A model generated the notes under the pieces. That model saw only the letters and a list, made by a program, of their open reading frames with translations. It ran no database searches and was not told the DNA's origin. Shown one piece after another: positions 57,989 to 64,000 of a stretch of 64,000 nucleotides of DNA; position 1 is the first letter of the stretch; each line of letters starts with the position of its first letter. The DNA is from Telmatactis stephensoni (Eukaryota > Cnidaria > Anthozoa > Actiniaria > Isophelliidae): positions 174,501-238,500 of the forward strand of contig JALIZF010001423.1 in assembly GCA_029948255.1 (NCBI GenBank), given 5' to 3'. The position numbers and the translations under genes were made by a program.

Positions 57989-60217
57989 GACTATTACTGA
58001 GTTAGCTTTAACTTCGCTTGCTCAGCAATTTAAACTTCAAAATACACATTCAAATATAAAATCTATTACTCAAAGAGGAAGCAGCCATTAACGTGACGTC
58101 ATTTCTCAGTCCCAGGCTTATAAATTATGTGGGAAGCATATAAAGGAAGCCCGGTTACATCTTAAGTTCGTTGTGTTTTCGTTGTGTTTATTTTTTTAAT
58201 AAAAATGTTTACCTTAAATCTTGTTGTTCTTGATTATTCCCTGACTGAGTTTCAGCCATTTTCGTTCAGTTTTAGCTGACTTTGACCCGCCACACATATA
58301 CTGGAGGGAAGGTTGACAAAACCTTGTGTCGTGGGTCATCTACAATCATGTATGATAGAAAATTCCTTGTTGCTCTTATATTTGTTTTTATTCGTTTTCT
58401 ATTTCACTTTTCGGTTTTCTTCTTTGTCCTCTTTTTACTTCTTCTTTTTGTTGCAGGTGAGGGCATCGCTCTATTTCTATTTTTTGGGCTTCCTGTGTTT
58501 GCTAATACTTATTTATGAGGTTAAAATAAAATGATGCAAAATTAATTTTGTGTTCAACCGATTGTCATGAATTGTGATGACCATCAATCCAAACACCTGT
58601 CACCATATAGATGCAGGAATCCATTTAGCGAACAACCAACTCGCATTTCTATCTTTGTAGTAATCGTTAGGACCTGTCTATATTTAGAACGCCTTTCACG
58701 CTGTCTCAACGAATATTGTTGGTTTCAACCTCAGAACAAAAGATGCAATTAATGATGGAAACCCATTCTTTGATATGGCCACAGGCAATGTCGTCTTAGG
58801 TAATCAATGCATGCATGTAGGAATTATGAATCTAAAAACAACCAGGAATGAGGAAATAAAGACAAGTTAGTCCTAGAGAGCACGCCATAGACTATATCTT
58901 CTAAAAGATCGTCCAATTAAAAAGATTAGTCAATCGTCTCTTCTCATTATAATGAGAAATTTCGTTTTTGCTTCTTTCAAAATTAAATGCCTAAAAACTT
59001 GCTTATTTTTGTCTATGTAAATACTAGATGGGCGGGCGGTGGGCATAGTAAACTATGAGAGCCTCTAGCGTACAGTTCACTCATATCTAAAACGACTCGT
59101 GAAACCAGCCAACGGCATCTAGTTGCTGACGAAGGCTGAAGAGATAGTTGGATGATTTCAACAATTTGTTAAAAAACAGGTCAGATAAAACTCCAACTAT
59201 AGTTTATTTTGTCTATGTATGACGGCCTGTTTTACTCTAACGTAGTTGCACTCGAAAAAACTGATTAGGTCATCATTCGTACAGAAAAAATAAGCCAGCG
59301 TAAAACAGTAACAGAAAATATTGTTATGTCTTTTAAGAAATTATTACATAATTTGAATAGAAAATATTTACAAATAGAAGGCTAAGAATTTTTATAAAAG
59401 GTTTAAGAGGGGATCTTTTTCAAGTTCGAGCAGTGAACGACAATGAAAAACTCCTGAGTTGAAGAATAGCTGTTGTACAAAACTAAAACCATTTCTATAA
59501 GAAAGTTTAAGTTGTTTGTAAGTAGTTTTGGCCGTTGAAAGTTGAATCACGGTGTTAATCCAAAGCGAAAATTTGGATCGAAAATGAGATTTAGGCCTTC
59601 ATTTGCTCATTTGCTGTATGTGTTCTTTATATTCGGCTTGAAAAAGCTTAATCCCAACACAACTTCAAGAAAAAGTCTTTGTACAATTCAAAAATCCGTT
59701 TTAAACAGGTATTTTATCTTGGTACATCAGTTTTTAACCGGTAGAAAAAGGATTTGAGTGTTAATCCAGAACGAAAATATTTATTAAAACTCGCACGAAG
59801 GTGTAGTTTTTGGCGCTTTTCGCCATTATTGCTCGTCATTGAAAAAAATCTTCTCTTAAAGTTTTCGCCCTGGTGGTCATCATCGGAATGAAATAGAAAA
59901 GTTAATAACAAAGTTTGTACTTTGGTGTGACCTTTTTTTCTAAAAGTTTGAACAATGTTCCGTTAGTGAACAAACGTTACGCATACATGATTTTGAGCAC
60001 ATGTACTTGTCAAACTCTAGCATTGTACTGAGATTAAAAACAACAATCAAAAGAGTCAAACTGACAAATTTTAACGTTCATCTTTTGTAATGCTAACGAA
60101 ATAACGGTCAAGTATGTTTGCTAAAAAGAGTAACCGTTAGGAAAAATCCATCAGTTTGATTCTGAACTTGACTGAAAGAAGAAGTACGACAGACTTTCAG
60201 TACTTTGTCCAACAGCC
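57989..60217. other. Intergenic region between divergent alpha-SNAP and ADAMTS-like genes
   Basis: Both genes are transcribed away from it, so it must contain both promoters. Apart from the CRE-like site near the alpha-SNAP start I see no clear element. Hydrophobic short frames near 58282-58534 lack support. Confidence 0.5.
58094..58101. promoter_or_regulatory. CRE-like TGACGTCA upstream of alpha-SNAP
   Basis: Perfect palindromic TGACGTCA 106 bp upstream of the start codon at 57988, where a core promoter would lie. CREB/ATF factors bind this site. A similar site also lies within the foldback element at 13135, so it can occur by chance. Confidence 0.4.
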
Positions 60218-63200
60218 ATGCTAAACTGGAAAGGTTTTTGCCTACTATTGACCATTGTAACAGCTCACGTCGAGTCACGAACTGTGAAGGTATATATAAT
60301 GTTCATTAATTTAAGAAGTTTTTAGTCAGTTTTAAATGATGGGTATGTATATTTTAGCACACTGTCCACGAGCTTCTGTCAGATGAAGAAGTGGAAAAAG
60401 TCTTTGGAACATCTGCCAGTGAAGGTAAAAACAAGAAAGCCCTTACTTTTGTTAATGTTTATACTTTTAAGATTTATTTATATTTTTCAAGTTTGAGCTC
60501 GCCAGCATATTAGATAAACATACTTAGATAAACAATGCCCACATGTCAACGGACATTGCAGTGCGCCCCCTTTTTGTTGGTGTATATTGAACTTGTTCTC
60601 AGATACATGTAAAGATACGGCAATTTTTCCAGCTTTTCTTTGTCTTATTTATGTGCAATATGAAACAGGAAGATTTAAGATTTCCCTCCGCGAGGAATCG
60701 GCCATTTTTAGCAAATATAAATCTGTATTAGCCGTCCTTTCACTCGTCCCCTTTTTTCTTTCCCATGTAGCACCCCAAGGGAAGTCAGCCAGTACTGTTT
60801 TCTCAGCCTAATGGCGCGGTTACACTGCACAATTTTTTTTCTGCACTGCCGGGTCTGGCAATGGCGTTACAAAGCAAATTGCTCGAAAGATTGCAGTATG
60901 TAACAAACCCCTACAACGTGCAAAAACGACGTTAATAGTAACGTTTTTCGACGCTACGACGTGTTAACACCCTTGCTGTAATGGTTCATGCAACTTGTCT
61001 CTGAACGCCAATGGGAAACAAGTTGCAGAAAGCACGCGTGTAACAGCGCCTTGATAAAGATATTTTTACAATTATATTTTACAATTAACAATGTTTATGT
61101 ATTTAGTTTATTTAAATTTATTTATCATTGTCACTGAAAAACCCTATGGGGAGTTGTCAATAAAGTATTGTATTGTATTGTATTGTATATTTCAGTACCT
61201 GTATATGACGTCATCCACCCTGTACAAGTCAATCAACGTGGTGACTTCCTATCACATGACGTATCCAATAGCAACAATGACGTCATGGAGAAACGAAATC
61301 TTTACTTTCAATTTACCGCCTTTGATAAAATGTTCCACCTAAAAGTGAAATTGAACACAGACCAACTCTTAGCACCAGATTTCGTGACGGAAGTACGAAA
61401 CAATGGAACATCACGTTACGAAATGTCCGTTGACCACTGTCACTACGTTGGTCATGTGATAACACCAAAAGGACCTGGTGCCAAGGTGGTCATAAGTAAC
61501 TGTGATGGACTGGTAAGGAAAATTGATTCATTAATGAACTGCTTTTATAGTGTCATAATTTAGTGTCATTTAATCTTTGAATTATTCATTTATGTTTACT
61601 GACATTGTTTTTAGTCATTGACTTAATTCTTAGTTTTTTTCTGTATATTTATTTATTCAAGCACGCATAAAGGCGCTGTTACACTGTGCAATTTTCCCAG
61701 CAACTTGTCTCGCAACGGCGTTTCAAAACAAGTTTCGGAGAAAATTATGGCGCTGTTACACTGTGCAATTTTCCCTAGCAACTTGCAATATTTTTGGCCA
61801 GTTGCAGGGGAAAATTGCACAGTGTAACAGCGCCATAATTTTCTCTGCAACTTGTTTTGCAACGCCGTTGCGAGACAAGTTGCTGGGAAAATAGACCTTT
61901 TCAGCTTCGTTGTTTGTTTTCCCATTTCAGACCATGTGATGTTACTCTTGGGATTTAATTCTTTCATGTGTTAATATTTTATCATGTTCATCATAATAGA
62001 ACAATTCTCGAGGGAATGTCACGTGGTCTGAAATGGGCAATTTGCATACGAAGCTGAAAAGGTCTATTGCACAGTGTAACAGCGCCTTAACGGTCACAAT
62101 TGTTTGTATCATTTTCCTCTTTATCTTCCTATTTTCTATTCCATTCATTTGGTTTTGATTCCGTTTATTCAGTTTTTTTAAACCAATATAATTACAATCA
62201 AGTATTACTAACACTTGCATGGCAGTATCATTCTAATATTTCCCAGACGGGAATGGGGAAATGGGAAAGGAAGGGGAAATGGGAAAGGAAGGGGAAAGGA
62301 GAAAAAGACGCTCCAGGGATGAGCCGGTCAGACCAAAAATACCAAAAAAGCTCCAAGTCGGAAAAAGTCCTTTTAACGAGTCAAAGATACGAAAGTTGTT
62401 CTTGCCATCGGAAAATTCATTAATTTTACTCCAAAACCGTTGTTTTTTTTCCAATTTTGCGAACCTAAAGTCGCGATCTCGTTTGCGTTGTACTTGTAGG
62501 CTTAAACTCCACCCACCCTGCCTCACACTGGTAATGTGTTCATGCATAAAATCCTGTGTTCTGTGAAATTACGTTTTTGTGAAAAAATTGCAACAAATGC
62601 ATGCTGCGTAGGTTCTCGCCACCATTATCACTGATCATATCATTTCTACATAAGACTTTCATTATCTATTTTCAGTCTGGTGTAATCAAAGACAAGAGGG
62701 ACCTTCTCATGATTAGTCCTCTGCCAAAGAGACTGGGGCTTAGCCAGAGAGCACACGTGGTTTATCAACGTTCCCATGGAGATCTCGTAAAAATTGGTCA
62801 ACAGCTTGGAATGGACGTGAGATCAAGTAAAGGGATAACGATTTGCATTAAACTCTGTAGTGAACTGCATACGCTTATACAAGACAACTGCACAACCAGT
62901 AGCCAAAGGGGCATCTTATTTATTAGTATTTATTGTTATTTATTATTAAACCAAATTTCGACGACACTTGTTTTCTCAAAAATGAGGCCTTTAGTTTTAG
63001 TAGGAATGATTGTTTCTAATTTTGACCGATTTTCATGCAAGTTGCCCTAAAAGTATTTATGTTTTCAAGCAAATTGGTAGTTCATCTCATTACATGATAA
63101 ATGATGATTGAAACCACGATGAACCGAGTACAAAATTAAAAAGGACTAGAGAAGAGCTCAAAAATCAGGCTGTTATTTCCCTCGTCGCGCATGTGCTTTA

Positions 63201-63967
63201 TGTATCATCGTCATCATCATCATCATCAACATCGCCATCATCATGTTTTTTTCAGCTCCATCACTGAATGGTAACCAAGCTGTATATGATGAAAGTGACG
63301 TCACAATGGACGCTGGTGGCAACAAATACTACATCGAATCTCTTGTTGTAGCAGACAAACATATGGTCACTTACCATGGTGGTGTAAAACTGTTGAAGAA
63401 CTATGTCCTGACTCTCATGAATATTGTAAGTACATCAAATGTTTGAATAAAAACTCCGATGTAAAGATGGCATTGCCCCTTCATTCCAAGTGAACTTCCA
63501 GAGGAGATAGAGTATTGTCTCTGACGATGGCAATCGAAATGCAAACCTCTCGATTGCAATGCCGCGGACTAACCAACTTAAAGCCTTTATTAAACCCATT
63601 TGCACGTGGTTATCATATTTTTATCAAGGTCTTTTTAGCAATACTAGCCTTGCTGGCTACTTATTATGAGAAAAATATGTTTTAATTTTTTGTGGTTGTT
63701 TTATGAGAAGATGAACCTTTTGGGGTTGGCTGTGGCCGCACTGGCCATTTTTAGGGCTCAACATTTTTGCTTCGATCAAACCCTCGTACCACCCCATCCC
63801 CCCCCCCCCCCCCCCCGTCATTCTTACAAGTACCCCACTCTCCCCGAGGTATATACTATAATAATTCTTTTCTTTACTTTAAGGTCCAAAGTCTGATAGG
63901 AGATGGATCTATTGGTGCTGACATTAAATATGTTCTCAACAGGCTGATGATATTGGAGACGGACGAG
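60218..63967 (+). CDS. ADAMTS-like secreted metalloprotease, 5' part (first six exons)
   Basis: Exons: 60218-60289, 60358-60424, 61196-61512, 62676-62826, 63256-63425, 63884-63967, all GT/AG with agreeing phases; the gene continues past the window. Met at 60218 starts a signal peptide (MLNWKGFCLLLTIVTAHVES). Exons 2-4 encode the M12B propeptide: HTVHELLSDEE, FQFTAFDKMFHLKVKLN, and the conserved HCHYVGHV...ISNCDGL with its cysteine. Exon 5 begins the catalytic domain (YYIESLVVADKHMV, LTLMNI) and exon 6 carries DGSIGADIKYVLNRLMILE, typical of ADAMTS rather than membrane ADAMs. The zinc site HExxHxxGxxH would lie beyond the right edge, so activity cannot be judged. No obvious RxKR furin site is visible before the catalytic domain. 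Role: extracellular matrix processing. Confidence 0.85.
60813..61050. mobile_element. GGCGC-ended inverted-repeat element in ADAMTS-like intron 2
   Basis: Ends GGCGCGGTTACAC and GGCGCTGTTACAC in opposite directions, with related AAGTTGC words inside. Diverged relative of the element at 61672-62086. Confidence 0.65.
61672..62086. mobile_element. GGCGC-ended element with nested copies
   Basis: Outer ends GGCGCTGTTACACTGTGCAA and its complement. The arms are interrupted twice: a short self-palindromic copy of the same end sequence at 61751-61834, and a separate TA-flanked element at 61892-62066. It lies in intron 3 of the ADAMTS-like gene. Confidence 0.8.
61892..62066. mobile_element. TA-flanked miniature element nested in a GGCGC-ended element
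   Basis: Ends TAGACCTTTTCAGCTTCG and its exact complement, with a second matched block (CCATTTCAGACCA) further in. The TA at each border and the clean split of the host element's right arm support a Tc1/mariner-type insertion. Confidence 0.85.
62250..62300 (+). repeat. Purine tract in ADAMTS-like intron 3
   Basis: GGGAAATGGGAAAGGAA repeated two to three times. Confidence 0.8.
63790..63816 (+). repeat. C-run in ADAMTS-like intron 5
   Basis: About 18 C bases following CCACCCCAT, close to the acceptor of the last visible exon. Confidence 0.85.
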
Positions 63968-64000
63968 GTATATGAAGCATATGAAGTTTTATCTGTCTGT

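Overview
The window is animal nuclear DNA, AT-rich and loaded with transposable elements. The evidence is spliced genes with GT/AG introns, a 10-exon alpha-SNAP gene, the 5' part of an ADAMTS-type secreted metalloprotease gene, and many miniature inverted-repeat elements with target-site duplications. A marine non-vertebrate, most likely a cnidarian such as an anthozoan, is my best guess. It rests on the style of the alpha-SNAP protein and the transposon mix and is not proven.

Left block (1-36 kb) is almost all mobile DNA. Positions 1-4852 are an IS630/Tc1-mariner-type transposon with ~110 bp terminal inverted repeats. It holds a DDE transposase on the minus strand and a convergent four-exon gene for a zinc-knuckle protein. 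Next come a decayed Helentron (Helitron with a C-terminal endonuclease, 4928-8136), a scrap of another Helitron helicase (8150-8420), and a spliced RPA-like gene (10501-12196). A five-exon gene for an unrecognised P-loop protein lies at 14415-17511. After a 9-bp minisatellite and a decayed Tx1/L1-type retrotransposon on the minus strand comes a second, nearly intact Helentron (24331-32272), again followed by an RPA-like gene (34114-35578).

The second Helentron is the most interesting object. Its N-terminal part has two hydrophobic segments, then a perfect 2A ribosome-skipping motif, then two tandem domains that look like C76-type cysteine peptidases. The first keeps Cys and Asp-x-His; the second has lost the His. 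A Zn-binding region, HUH/two-tyrosine Rep domain, PIF1-type helicase and AP-type endonuclease follow. The long frame is broken only by two one-base shifts next to short homopolymers, so it is either barely dead or intact with assembly errors.

Middle block (36-50 kb) has no convincing genes. It holds nested and solo non-autonomous DNA transposons, many with readable target duplications. One is a family with G-run ends, 8-bp target duplications and internal CCTTTTAGGG motifs, present three times.

Right block (50-64 kb) is host gene territory. The alpha-SNAP gene (minus, 50029-57988, 292 aa, every exon phase closes) and the ADAMTS-like gene (plus, from 60218, running off the right edge) are divergently transcribed from a ~2.2 kb intergenic region. 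Their introns also carry mobile elements.
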